Shown here in pieces: positions 54,169-62,592 of a stretch of DNA of 64,000 nt; position 1 is the stretch's first letter, and each line of letters opens with the position of its first letter. Source of the stretch: Polynucleobacter paneuropaeus (lineage in GTDB: Bacteria > Pseudomonadota > Gammaproteobacteria > Burkholderiales > Burkholderiaceae); contig NZ_CP030085.1 of the NCBI RefSeq assembly GCF_003261235.1, positions 1,519,241-1,583,240 of the forward strand. The letters run 5' to 3'. The notes below the pieces were generated by a model that had not been told where the DNA came from, did not search any database, and saw only the letters and a list, made by a program, of their open reading frames with translations. The position numbers were made by a program, and so were the translations under genes.

Positions 54169-55605
54169 TTACTTTACGTGAATAATTTTGAGGGTGTTAG
54201 TGCCACCAGGCTCTCCCATCGGCTCACCAGAAGTGAGCACTACAGTATCACCCTCCTTAACAGCTCCCATTTTCTTTAAGCAAGATTCCACTTCTTTCAA
54301 AGCAGTTTCACGATCCTTACTGTAATTGAGGCTGAGTGGAATAACATTACGGTAAGTGCTTAGAGCACGTTGAGTCGAAATCTTTGAAGTAAGCGCATAA
54401 ATGGGCACATGAATATTGTGACGACTCATCCAGATCGGAGTAGATCCCGAATCAGTTAAGGCAGCGATGGCTTTTGCATTGAGGTGATGTGCAGTGAATA
54501 AGGCTCCAAGCGCAATAGTCTGATCAATACGAGTAAAGGTTTGATCTAAAAAGTCAGTATCCAACTTCACATTGTCTGATTTCTCCGCCTCCACACAAAT
54601 CTCCGCCATTGCTTTAATTGTTTGAACCGGATACATTCCCGCTGCAGATTCTGCAGATAGCATGACAGCGTCAGTTCCGTCTAAGACAGCATTAGCTACA
54701 TCGCTCACCTCTGCACGCGTTGGAACGGGAGCATTAATCATCGACTCCATCATTTGAGTTGCGGTAATCGTGAACTTATCTGCCTCAAGCGCCAATGTGA
54801 TCATGCGTTTTTGTAATGCTGGTACCGCAGGATTACCAACCTCAATGGCTAAATCCCCCCGAGCAACCATAATCCCATCGCTCTCCCGGATAATACTTAG
54901 TAATGCGTCAGTCTCAATCGCTTCGGCGCGCTCTACCTTGGCAATCGTTTTGACTCTACCGACTTTATGCTTGGCACTAGCAGCGTCTGCTAGTTTGCGA
55001 GCGTATGCCATATCAGTGCCATCTTTTGGAAAGCTAATTGCCAGAAAATCTACACCCATCGCGATAGCTGCATCTAAATCAACAATGTCTTTTTCAGTCA
55101 ATGCAGGAGCAGTAAGGCCACCACCAGCACGGTTAATGCCTTTGTTGTTTGATAAGGGGCCGCCTTGCTCAACGCGGGTGAGAATCTCGCCACCCTTTAC
55201 GCTTTGCACCCGCAATACAACTAAGCCATCGTTTAATAACAGTCGATCATTGGGCTGCACATCGCTAGGCAATTCCTTGTAATCAAGGCCAACACGCTCT
55301 TGGTTACCCAACTGACAATTGACATCCAAAATAAAGTCAGCGCCCTCTTTGAGTTGAATTTTGTTTTCTGCAAACTTACCAACCCGGATCTTAGGGCCCT
55401 GCAGGTCCGCCATGATGCCGACCTCTTTACCAAGCTCAGCTGAGATACTGCGCACTAAATCGTGACGTGCTTTGTGATCAGCAATTGTGCCGTGTGAGAA
55501 ATTCATTCTCACAACATCTACGCCAGCAATAATCATCTCTTTCAGGACTTCTGGCTTTTCAGAAGCCGGACCTAGTGTGGCGATGATTTTGGTTGCTCTT
55601 AACAT
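54169..55605 (-). CDS. pyk: pyruvate kinase
   Basis: Pyruvate kinase transfers phosphate from phosphoenolpyruvate to ADP. The 478-residue protein begins RATKIIATLGPASEKPEVL and shows GVDVVRMNFSHGT, the catalytic-lysine neighbourhood VKTIAKVERAEAIE, MVARGDLAIEVG and AVMLSAESAAGMYP. AAAGGG precedes the ATG. It starts 2 bases after pgk; fba follows after 40 bases. Confidence 0.97.
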   Translation of the reverse strand: MLRATKIIATLGPASEKPEVLKEMIIAGVDVVRMNFSHGTIADHKARHDLVRSISAELGKEVGIMADLQGPKIRVGKFAENKIQLKEGADFILDVNCQLGNQERVGLDYKELPSDVQPNDRLLLNDGLVVLRVQSVKGGEILTRVEQGGPLSNNKGINRAGGGLTAPALTEKDIVDLDAAIAMGVDFLAISFPKDGTDMAYARKLADAASAKHKVGRVKTIAKVERAEAIETDALLSIIRESDGIMVARGDLAIEVGNPAVPALQKRMITLALEADKFTITATQMMESMINAPVPTRAEVSDVANAVLDGTDAVMLSAESAAGMYPVQTIKAMAEICVEAEKSDNVKLDTDFLDQTFTRIDQTIALGALFTAHHLNAKAIAALTDSGSTPIWMSRHNIHVPIYALTSKISTQRALSTYRNVIPLSLNYSKDRETALKEVESCLKKMGAVKEGDTVVLTSGEPMGEPGGTNTLKIIHVK

Positions 55606-55607
55606 GG

Positions 55608-56819
55608 TTACCCTTTCGCTCTTTCAGCTAAAACCTCAAAGGCTGGCAAAGTTTTACCTTCCAGGAATTCCAAGAAAGCTCCGCCTCCAGTAGAAATATA
55701 GTCAACTTGATTCTCAATGCCGTACTTTGCAATCGCAGCCAGAGTATCGCCTCCGCCTGCGATTGAAAAAGCCGGAGAGTGCGCAATCGCTGCAGCTAAC
55801 ATTTTTGTGCCCCCGCCAAATTGATCAATCTCAAACACGCCGAGTGGCCCATTCCAAACAATCGTGCCTGCATGCGCCAACATAGTAGAAAGTCTTGCTG
55901 CAGTCTTGGGTCCAATATCTAAAATCATGTCATCTTCAGCAACCTGATCAGCGGGCACTCGATTAGCCCGAGCTAAAGGAGAGAGCTCATTAGCAACAAC
56001 AACATCTTCAGGAATGGGCACATGCGCGCCGCGCTTTTCCATTAGATCCATGATTTCTTTAGCTTCATTAACTAAGTCTGGCTCAGCTAATGATTTACCT
56101 ATCGGCAACCCTTTTGCCAACATAAAGGTATTCGCAATTCCGCCACCCACGATAAGCTCATCAACTTTTACAGATAAGGCTTTGAGAATGGTCAACTTAG
56201 AAGAGACTTTTGAACCAGCAACAATCGCAACTAATGGACGCTTTGGATCAGCTAAGGCGCGACTGAGTGCATCTAATTCTGCCGCCATCAGCGGACCTGC
56301 ACAAGCAACGGGTGCAAATTTAGCAACGCCATAAGTTGTAGCTTCAGCTCGGTGCGCAGTTCCAAACGCATCATTTACATAGACATCACACAGTGCCGCA
56401 ATCTTTTTGGATAGCGCATCGGTATTTTTCTTTTCACCCACATTCAAACGACAGTTTTCTAGTAATACCAAATCACCAGGTGCCAGCTCAAAACCACCAT
56501 CAACCCAATCGCTAATTAAAGGCACTTTTCGGTTCAATAATTCAGCAATGCGATGGGCTACAGGAGCCAAACTATCTTCAGGTTTAAATTCACCTTCAGT
56601 TGGACGCCCAAGATGCGAAGTCACCATCACAGCAGCCCCGGCATCCAAACAAATCTGGACTGCAGGCATCGATGCCCTGATCCGAGTGTCCTCAGTAATA
56701 TTGCCAGCCTCGTCCTGGGGAACGTTCAGATCGGAGCGAATCAGGACCCGTTTTCCCTTTAGCAAACCGGCTGCGGCCAAGTCACTTAAGCGTTTCACTT
56801 TAAAAAGGGTATCTGACAT
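55608..56819 (-). CDS. pgk: phosphoglycerate kinase
   Basis: Pgk moves the acyl phosphate of 1,3-bisphosphoglycerate to ADP. The 403-residue protein has RVLIRSDLNVPQDEAGN with the substrate-binding Asp-x-Asn, VTSHLGRPTEG, and the nucleotide-binding SIAGGGDTLAAIAKYG near residue 360. It is the first gene of the pgk-pyk-fba-purC-purE-purK-tsaC cluster. The 191 bases between it and the divergent ilvE contain no promoter I can assign with confidence. Confidence 0.97.
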   Translation of the reverse strand: MSDTLFKVKRLSDLAAAGLLKGKRVLIRSDLNVPQDEAGNITEDTRIRASMPAVQICLDAGAAVMVTSHLGRPTEGEFKPEDSLAPVAHRIAELLNRKVPLISDWVDGGFELAPGDLVLLENCRLNVGEKKNTDALSKKIAALCDVYVNDAFGTAHRAEATTYGVAKFAPVACAGPLMAAELDALSRALADPKRPLVAIVAGSKVSSKLTILKALSVKVDELIVGGGIANTFMLAKGLPIGKSLAEPDLVNEAKEIMDLMEKRGAHVPIPEDVVVANELSPLARANRVPADQVAEDDMILDIGPKTAARLSTMLAHAGTIVWNGPLGVFEIDQFGGGTKMLAAAIAHSPAFSIAGGGDTLAAIAKYGIENQVDYISTGGGAFLEFLEGKTLPAFEVLAERAKG

Positions 56820-57010
56820 AGAAAATAAAGGCTGTATTTAAGGGGTTTATGGGTAGTTCTCCATTCTAAATCCTCCAAGTTCATACCCACCCAGAGATTT
56901 GGCCTACCTGCTCTACAATAAGGTCTCGAGGGCATTCCAAATCCGGGCATTAACCCATTTAGCGCGCCTTCCACTTAACCTAGACTGATCTGGAATAAAA
57001 GGTAGAAAAC

Positions 57011-57934
57011 ATGTCGATGTCTGACCGCGATGGCTTTATTTGGTCCGATGGGAAGCTAATCCCTTGGCGCGAAGCTAATATTCATGTGCTAACCCATAGC
57101 CTGCACTATGGCATGGGCATTTTTGAAGGGATTCGGGCCTATAAAACCCCCCAAGGCACCGCTATTTTTAGACTTCCAGAGCACGTCAAACGCCTATTTA
57201 ACGGTACAAAAATTTTTCAGATGGCGATGCGCTTTTCTCAAGATGAGATCAGCAAGGCAATTGTTGAGGTAGTAAAGAGCAACAAACTCGAGTCCTGCTA
57301 CATTCGCCCCATCATCTTTATTGGCTCAGAAAAACTGGGCATCTCCCCCAAGGGAAATACGATCCACACCTCTATTGCCGCTTGGGAATGGGGCGCCTAC
57401 TTAGGCGAGGATGGTCTCAACAAAGGCATTCGCGTCAAAACCTCTTCATTTACACGCCACTTTGTCAATTCTTCCTTGGTACGTGCTAAGGCTTCTGGTT
57501 ACTACATCAACTCCATTTTGGCCAATCAAGAAGTCACTGCAAATGGCTATGACGAGGCTTTGTTGCTCGATACCGAAGGGTATGTTTCAGAAGGCGCCGG
57601 AGAAAATATCTTTATCGTTAGCGATGGCATCGTCTACACGCCTGACCTAGCCTCATGTTTGGACGGCATTACTCGAGACTCGATCATTGAAATCGTTAAA
57701 GACCTGGGTCTTGAGTTACGTGAAAAGCGCATTACACGTGATGAAGTCTACTCGGCTGATGAAGCATTCTTCACTGGTACTGCTGCTGAAGTAACCCCAA
57801 TTAGAGAACTTGATGATCGTACTATCGGCGACGGCAAAAGGGGTCCTATCACTGCCAAAATTCAAGAAACCTACTTCTCGGCTGTTTATGGAAAGAATGA
57901 GCGTTTTCAATCTTGGCTTACTTACGTAAAGTAA
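57011..57934 (+). CDS. ilvE: branched-chain amino acid aminotransferase
   Basis: IlvE transaminates leucine, isoleucine and valine. The 307-residue class IV PLP enzyme shows SLHYGMGIFEGIRAY, KASGYYINSILANQE with the PLP lysine neighbourhood, EGAGENIFIV and FFTGTAAEVTPIREL, all diagnostic. AAGG is 10 bases before the ATG. A small zinc-finger gene follows after 23 bases. Confidence 0.96.
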   Translation: MSMSDRDGFIWSDGKLIPWREANIHVLTHSLHYGMGIFEGIRAYKTPQGTAIFRLPEHVKRLFNGTKIFQMAMRFSQDEISKAIVEVVKSNKLESCYIRPIIFIGSEKLGISPKGNTIHTSIAAWEWGAYLGEDGLNKGIRVKTSSFTRHFVNSSLVRAKASGYYINSILANQEVTANGYDEALLLDTEGYVSEGAGENIFIVSDGIVYTPDLASCLDGITRDSIIEIVKDLGLELREKRITRDEVYSADEAFFTGTAAEVTPIRELDDRTIGDGKRGPITAKIQETYFSAVYGKNERFQSWLTYVK

Positions 57935-57957
57935 TCATTCAGTAATTAGGAAAGCAT

Positions 57958-58146
57958 ATGAGCGAAGTCAATGTGGTGATGGTTAACGGCAAGGATCTGC
58001 CTTTGCACTGCCCAACCAATAAAACACCTAGCTGGAACTCTCATCCACGGGTTTTTTTAGATATCACGGATACGGGTGAGGCTAAGTGTCCCTACTGCGG
58101 CACTGATTACAAACTCATTCCTGGAACAGCGCCCCACGGGCATTAA
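57958..58146 (+). CDS. CHCC-type zinc-finger domain protein
   Basis: This 62-residue protein has one Cys at residue 20 (LHCP), a His in SHPRVFL and a C-terminal CPYCG, the C-H-C-C zinc-binding layout shared with the mitochondrial complex I subunit NDUFS6. The bacterial role is unknown. AGGA lies 7 bases before the ATG. It is usually found between ilvE and waaF in related genomes as far as I recall, which agrees with the order here. Confidence 0.88.
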   Translation: MSEVNVVMVNGKDLPLHCPTNKTPSWNSHPRVFLDITDTGEAKCPYCGTDYKLIPGTAPHGH

Positions 58147-58153
58147 ATCCATT

Positions 58154-58179
58154 CGCATCTCAAGAAATATTGAGATGCG
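58154..58179. repeat. inverted repeat between the zinc-finger gene and waaF
   Basis: CGCATCTCA (58154-58162) and TGAGATGCG (58171-58179) form a perfect 9-base stem with an 8-base loop. No T run follows on either side, so it is not a standard terminator. It might stabilise or process the mRNA between the two genes. Confidence 0.5.
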
Positions 58180-58197
58180 CCATCGGGATACCCTCTT

Positions 58198-59223
58198 ATG
58201 CACCGTATTCTGATCATTGCCCCAAACTGGATTGGCGACGCTGTTATGTCTCAACCTTTTTTGGTGAGACTCCAGCTCAATTACCCTAAAGCACAAATTG
58301 ATGTTCTCGCAACACCTTGGGTCGCACCAATATATCGAGCATGCGAACAAATTCATGAGGTAATTGAAGCCCCTCTCGAGCATAAAAAATTGCAGTGGTC
58401 ATTGCGCAAGCAATTAGCGCAACGCTTAAAAGCAAAGTCTTATCAGGCATGCTTTGTCTTGCCAAATAGTTTTAAATCTGCACTCATTCCATGGCTGGCA
58501 AACATTCCATTTCGTCTTGGTTATCGTGGTGAAGCGCGCTTTGGTCTCATTAATTTTGCACTCACCAATCCAAGCAAAACAGAGCGGCCTCCGATGGTTG
58601 AGCACTATTTAGCTTTAGCTAACCTTCTCAATCATGAGGAGCTAGAGGATAGTGGACATGCTCAAGCTCCCAGTCTACAAATCTCTCTCGAAATTGTTTG
58701 CTCTATGCAAGATAAGTTAAAGAGAACGAATATTAATCAAGACTCACTATATGTATTCTGTCCTGGTGCGGAGTATGGCGTAACCAAGCGCTGGCCAGCA
58801 GAGTCTTTCGCAGAGCTTGCCAAAAAAGTACTAGCCCAAAATACACAGGCTCAAATTATTTTATTGGGCAGCCAAAATGATCACCACCTCGGTCAAATGA
58901 TTACCGGCCAAGATGGCAAAAGAATTCATAACTGGTGCGGACAGACTTCGCTAGATGAGGCAATGGCAATCATTAGTTTATGTAAAACGATTGTTAGCAA
59001 TGATTCCGGTTTAATGCACATCGCAGCAGCACTGAGAAAGCCACAAATTGCTATCTTTGGGTCTAGCGATCCTCAGCACACTCCACCTCTATCAGATAAG
59101 GCCAAAGTCATTTGGCTCAATTTGCCCTGTAGTCCTTGCCATCATAGAGAATGTCCTTTGGGGCATCTAAAATGTCTCAAAGAAATTTCACCAGAACAGG
59201 TGTTTAATAGCCTTACCGCCTAA
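58198..59223 (+). CDS. waaF: lipopolysaccharide heptosyltransferase II
   Basis: WaaF adds the second heptose to the LPS inner core at the cytoplasmic face. The 341-residue GT9 enzyme shows ILIIAPNWIGDAVMSQPF at the N-terminus, NSFKSALIPW, FCPGAEYGVTKRWPAESFAE and the donor-binding SNDSGLMHIAAAL, with DPQHTPPLSDKA and a Cys-rich CSPCHHRECP tail. The order of features is that of WaaF, not WaaC. No clear ribosome-binding sequence is seen. Confidence 0.94.
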   Translation: MHRILIIAPNWIGDAVMSQPFLVRLQLNYPKAQIDVLATPWVAPIYRACEQIHEVIEAPLEHKKLQWSLRKQLAQRLKAKSYQACFVLPNSFKSALIPWLANIPFRLGYRGEARFGLINFALTNPSKTERPPMVEHYLALANLLNHEELEDSGHAQAPSLQISLEIVCSMQDKLKRTNINQDSLYVFCPGAEYGVTKRWPAESFAELAKKVLAQNTQAQIILLGSQNDHHLGQMITGQDGKRIHNWCGQTSLDEAMAIISLCKTIVSNDSGLMHIAAALRKPQIAIFGSSDPQHTPPLSDKAKVIWLNLPCSPCHHRECPLGHLKCLKEISPEQVFNSLTA

Positions 59224-59244
59224 GCACTCAGTCAGAAAGTATCC

Positions 59245-59679
59245 ATGTCTAAACTTGCCAGACTTTTTCATAATGCAGATGATGTGGTGGATGCTTGGCG
59301 CGAAGCCCTCAGAAATCGTGATGTACAAACTGCTCTCGATATTTGGTTGGATGACGACTCGATCACCTGCGTTCTACCTGAAGGTCAGCGTCTAACGGGT
59401 CATGCAGAAATTCGAAATGGACTTGAGAGATTACTATCTAAGCAGCCCCTATTCCTAGAGCCTATCGCCTGTATTAGCCACACTATTTTGGGCGCAGCAA
59501 TTTATGACACTACTGAAGCCGTTCACTTGAAAGCAGATCAAATTGAAGCGGCTTTCTTTCTGAATATTACTTTGGTATTGCTCCAGGATAGTCAAGGCTG
59601 GCGAATTGCCCATCTACATGCTAGCCATTCGACTGAAGATACTTTTGAGGCTCCAAGCACCCTGCATGGCCTGCACTAA
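59245..59679 (+). CDS. NTF2-like/SnoaL-type protein
   Basis: This 144-residue protein has the pattern of a cone-shaped NTF2-like fold: an N-terminal helix pair (DVVDAWREALRNRDVQTALDI), WLDDDSITCVLPEGQRLTG, and a final beta strand with WRIAHLHASHS. Such proteins are often ketosteroid-isomerase-like or nuclear-transport-factor-like, with varied or no catalytic function. The function is unknown. It follows waaF by 21 bases and is probably in its transcript; the convergent M48 gene ends 9 bases beyond. Confidence 0.8.
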   Translation: MSKLARLFHNADDVVDAWREALRNRDVQTALDIWLDDDSITCVLPEGQRLTGHAEIRNGLERLLSKQPLFLEPIACISHTILGAAIYDTTEAVHLKADQIEAAFFLNITLVLLQDSQGWRIAHLHASHSTEDTFEAPSTLHGLH

Positions 59680-59687
59680 TTGCTCTA

Positions 59688-61412
59688 TTAGCTTTTATTA
59701 GAAGTTCTACCTAGATCTTTTTGCTCTTCCTGAAAGCGTCTTTGCATATCTCTTAAGCGTGCATCAATCGTAGACGCTTGGTAGAAATCGGAGCCACCTA
59801 GCGATCGAGCAATTTTGAGTTGTTCAATCGCCGCATTCCAAGATCCCTCCAAGGCATATTTTTCTCCCAAAGCATAATGACGCATTGGATCATTTTTTGC
59901 TTGGTCATAAGCTTGAGACAAAAGCCCCCACCACAGAATTTCATTTGGCTGCGCTTTAGTTCTTGCCTTCAACCATGCAATTGCCTCATTGGTCCGGCCC
60001 ATTTTAAGCTCGGCATTGATGATTGCCGCGCCTGCAGCATAAGACATGGGGTATGCCTTTAAGGTAGCCTGAGCAATCTGCAGCGCTTCTTCATTTTTTC
60101 CTTTTGCAAGCGCCAACTCAGAAGTAGTAATGTCTAAAGATAGACTTTGTCTTTGAAGAGTAGAGTTCGGTGCAATTTCTGCATGGGCAACTTTACGAGC
60201 ATCTTGAAGGTAGGCCTCGGCCTGATCAGTTTTGCCCTGTCGTTGCGCAATCAAGGCGAGACCATAAAGCCCCTCCATTTGCTTTCCTGGCTGAGACTGC
60301 TTACTGAGACTATCAAAAGTATTTTTCAAATCATAAAGTCCACTGGTGGTTCCAGACTGCTCTAGTCGAGCGCGGGCTTTAATAAAGTAAAACTCAATAG
60401 CAGTTGGGACGGTTCGGTTTGGCATTGATCGAACACGATCTTGCATATCTGCAATTCGCTCTGTTGTTAGGGGGTGGGTTCGAACATAGGCCGGTACACC
60501 ACTATCCATGATGCCTGTCGACTTTTGTAGTCGCTGAAAGAAATCTGGCGCACCATGAACGTCATAACCACTGCCGCTCAGAATCTGAAAGCCAACCCGA
60601 TCTGCCTCACGCTCTGCGTCGCGAGAATACGATAGTTGATTATTGACAGCAATAGCTTGACCCCCCTGCATCAATCCGGCAGCAGCACTTGGGTTTCGTG
60701 AAGCTGCAAGAGCACCTAATACCATACCTGCAAGCGCAATCATCGTATTGGTTGATTGCTTGTCTAGCTGACGAGCCATATGACGCTGTAGAACGTGGCC
60801 AGTTTCGTGTCCCATCACTGAGGCCACTTCAGAATCACTTTCGGCACTCACAATTAAGCCCGTATGAAATCCAATGAATCCACCTGGTAAGGCAAAAGCA
60901 TTAATAGAGCTATCTTTGACAGCAAAGATTTCGTATTGATAGGCGCCACTACCTTGTTCATTGGCTCCACCTAATTGCAAACGTTTAGCAGACTGCAACA
61001 GACGTCTTTCCATCTCATTCAAATAATCGTAGAGCGGTAAATCATTAGAATAATCTGGATCAGGTCGAATTTCTCGCATGATCATTTCGCCATACTTACG
61101 TTCATCAACCCGACTTAACGCATCTCCACCCGGGTCGCCCATGTCTGGAAGAATAATATTTGGCTGGGTTGGCGCTACTGAACGGGTTGGTAAATTAGCT
61201 GAGCGGGCATCCGGCGATTGCATCGCGCGCCCAATGTTCTGAATTGCCGCAGAATTACCTTCTACAGAAACATCTCCAGAAGGCGCTGTAGAGGCAGAGC
61301 TGGCCGACCACGCCAATTGCGCATTACTCGACATCGTCATGATCATGACTAGAAAATAGCTCAAATACCGTCGAGCACGGGATGCGAAATGCGAAATTTT
61401 TATATCATCCAT
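59688..61412 (-). CDS. BepA-like M48 family metalloprotease with TPR domain
   Basis: This 574-residue periplasmic protease is related to BepA/YfgC, which helps LptD assembly and degrades misassembled outer-membrane proteins. It has an N-terminal signal region (YLSYFLVMIMTMSSNAQLAW), the zinc motif HETGH in VMGHETGHVLQRH near residue 202, the third-ligand region SRDAEREADRVG near residue 263, and TPR-like helices from ~370 to the C-terminus. It is longer than E. coli BepA (487). It is divergent from moaC with 22 bases between starts. Confidence 0.9.
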   Translation of the reverse strand: MDDIKISHFASRARRYLSYFLVMIMTMSSNAQLAWSASSASTAPSGDVSVEGNSAAIQNIGRAMQSPDARSANLPTRSVAPTQPNIILPDMGDPGGDALSRVDERKYGEMIMREIRPDPDYSNDLPLYDYLNEMERRLLQSAKRLQLGGANEQGSGAYQYEIFAVKDSSINAFALPGGFIGFHTGLIVSAESDSEVASVMGHETGHVLQRHMARQLDKQSTNTMIALAGMVLGALAASRNPSAAAGLMQGGQAIAVNNQLSYSRDAEREADRVGFQILSGSGYDVHGAPDFFQRLQKSTGIMDSGVPAYVRTHPLTTERIADMQDRVRSMPNRTVPTAIEFYFIKARARLEQSGTTSGLYDLKNTFDSLSKQSQPGKQMEGLYGLALIAQRQGKTDQAEAYLQDARKVAHAEIAPNSTLQRQSLSLDITTSELALAKGKNEEALQIAQATLKAYPMSYAAGAAIINAELKMGRTNEAIAWLKARTKAQPNEILWWGLLSQAYDQAKNDPMRHYALGEKYALEGSWNAAIEQLKIARSLGGSDFYQASTIDARLRDMQRRFQEEQKDLGRTSNKS

Positions 61413-61422
61413 TCCTATATGG

Positions 61423-61428
61423 TAAAAC
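61423..61428 (+). promoter_or_regulatory. candidate -10 element of moaC
   Basis: TAAAAC ends 6 bases before the moaC ATG, with no Shine-Dalgarno sequence. Same spacing as the hexamers before aroG and oxyR. The -35 region is weak, and the M48 gene starts divergently 22 bases away. Confidence 0.3.
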
Positions 61429-61434
61429 TATTCT

Positions 61435-61914
61435 ATGAACAAACTTACCCATTTTGATGAGAGTGGCCAAGCCCATATGGTGAATATTGGTAATAAGACC
61501 AATACCCATCGTATTGCTATTGCATCTGGCCAAATCTCAATGCAAGCGCAAACCCTAGAAATGATCCTTGCCGGCAGTCATAAGAAAGGGGATGTTTTAG
61601 GAATCGCCAGAATTGCAGGTATACAAGCATCTAAAAAAACCTCAGACCTGATCCCGCTTTGTCACCCCCTGGCTTTAACACATGTGAGCCTTGAATTTGA
61701 CACAGACTTAAATGCAAATAGCATCTGCTGTACAGTCAGAACAGAAACCACTGGGCCCACTGGAGTAGAAATGGAAGCTCTTACCGCAGTCCAAGTCGCC
61801 CTCCTCACAATTTATGACATGGTCAAAGCCGTTGATAGAGGCATGGTGATGGGTGATATCAAGTTACTTGAGAAGCGTGGTGGCAAGTCTGGTACATGGG
61901 AAGCCAATAAGTAA
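61435..61914 (+). CDS. moaC: cyclic pyranopterin monophosphate synthase
   Basis: MoaC forms the cyclic pyranopterin of molybdenum cofactor, acting after MoaA. The 159-residue protein has the active-site segments KKTSDLIPLCHPLALTHV and GVEMEALTAVQVALLTIYDM with KAVDRGM, as in the family. No other molybdopterin gene is in the window. It is convergent with the pilin gene. Confidence 0.96.
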   Translation: MNKLTHFDESGQAHMVNIGNKTNTHRIAIASGQISMQAQTLEMILAGSHKKGDVLGIARIAGIQASKKTSDLIPLCHPLALTHVSLEFDTDLNANSICCTVRTETTGPTGVEMEALTAVQVALLTIYDMVKAVDRGMVMGDIKLLEKRGGKSGTWEANK

Positions 61915-61916
61915 AT

Positions 61917-61939
61917 TGAGGTCGCATCTAGCGACCTCA
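61917..61939. terminator. shared hairpin between moaC and the pilin gene
   Basis: TGAGGTCGC (61917-61925) pairs perfectly with GCGACCTCA (61931-61939) around a 5-base loop, directly between the convergent stops. Neither side has a strong T run, so it may be a weak bidirectional terminator or only a protective 3' hairpin. Confidence 0.5.
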
Positions 61940-61943
61940 CGAC

Positions 61944-62462
61944 TTATTTAGTAGTTCTGCACTCGGAAGGTAATAACTGAGGTAATAGATTCGTCTCGGT
62001 CGATCTGCAGGTCCAGCCACCAGCCCATGTTGCCCCTTCAGGCTTAGATAAATCAACGGGCTTGGGTATGTTTGTATCAGGATCATTGGTTGGCACTAAG
62101 TGCAAAGTATTTTTCCCATCAGGAGCCACGCTGACTTGGTAGTCAATGGCAATCGCACCAGAGCGAGTGATTTCAATCTCTTTAACGCTTCTAGTTGGGT
62201 TAAATGAGAATGAACCCTGCGTTGCCTCATCCATCGAGACAGTACCGCGACTTGCAAAAGCTTCTGTCACCGCCAGTTTCGCACTCGAGGCTAAATTCAT
62301 ACCCTCAACGACGCGACTACGCGCAATATAGTCTTGATACTGCGGGACTGCTATCGCAACTAAGATACCGATGATGGCAACAACCACCATCACTTCAATT
62401 AAGGTAAATCCTTTTTCTTGCTCTTGATCTAATTGCTCTTCTAATGGAACTATTTTTTGCAT
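61944..62462 (-). CDS. type IV pilin (PilA-like major or minor pilin)
   Basis: This prepilin has a class III signal: after an unusually long, acidic 18-residue leader ending in KG comes FTLIEVMVVVAIIGILVAIA with the conserved Glu5, then a ~130-residue globular domain. Two cysteines near the C-terminus (WTC and SEC) would close the D-region loop. The ATG at 62462 has AGGAG 8 bases upstream and is chosen over an in-frame start at 62489. Mature length is about 154 residues. Other pilus genes are absent from the window, so whether it is the major subunit is unknown. Confidence 0.88.
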   Translation of the reverse strand: MQKIVPLEEQLDQEQEKGFTLIEVMVVVAIIGILVAIAVPQYQDYIARSRVVEGMNLASSAKLAVTEAFASRGTVSMDEATQGSFSFNPTRSVKEIEITRSGAIAIDYQVSVAPDGKNTLHLVPTNDPDTNIPKPVDLSKPEGATWAGGWTCRSTETNLLPQLLPSECRTTK

Positions 62463-62531
62463 ATCAAACACTCCTGGGGTGAAAAGCAAGATCTTCTACT
62501 CTACGCTGAGAAATTACCATCCTTGCTAAAG

Positions 62532-62566
62532 TCAGAAAAGCCAGCATTTAGGGCTGGCTTTTCTGA
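62532..62566 (-). terminator. intrinsic terminator after the TerC-family gene
   Basis: A 14-base perfect stem, TCAGAAAAGCCAGC (62532-62545) with GCTGGCTTTTCTGA (62553-62566), has a 7-base loop. It lies 27 bases after the TerC-family gene on the minus strand and separates it from the pilin gene. Confidence 0.75.
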
Positions 62567-62592
62567 AAATGATGAGCGCTAGATGAAGGTCA

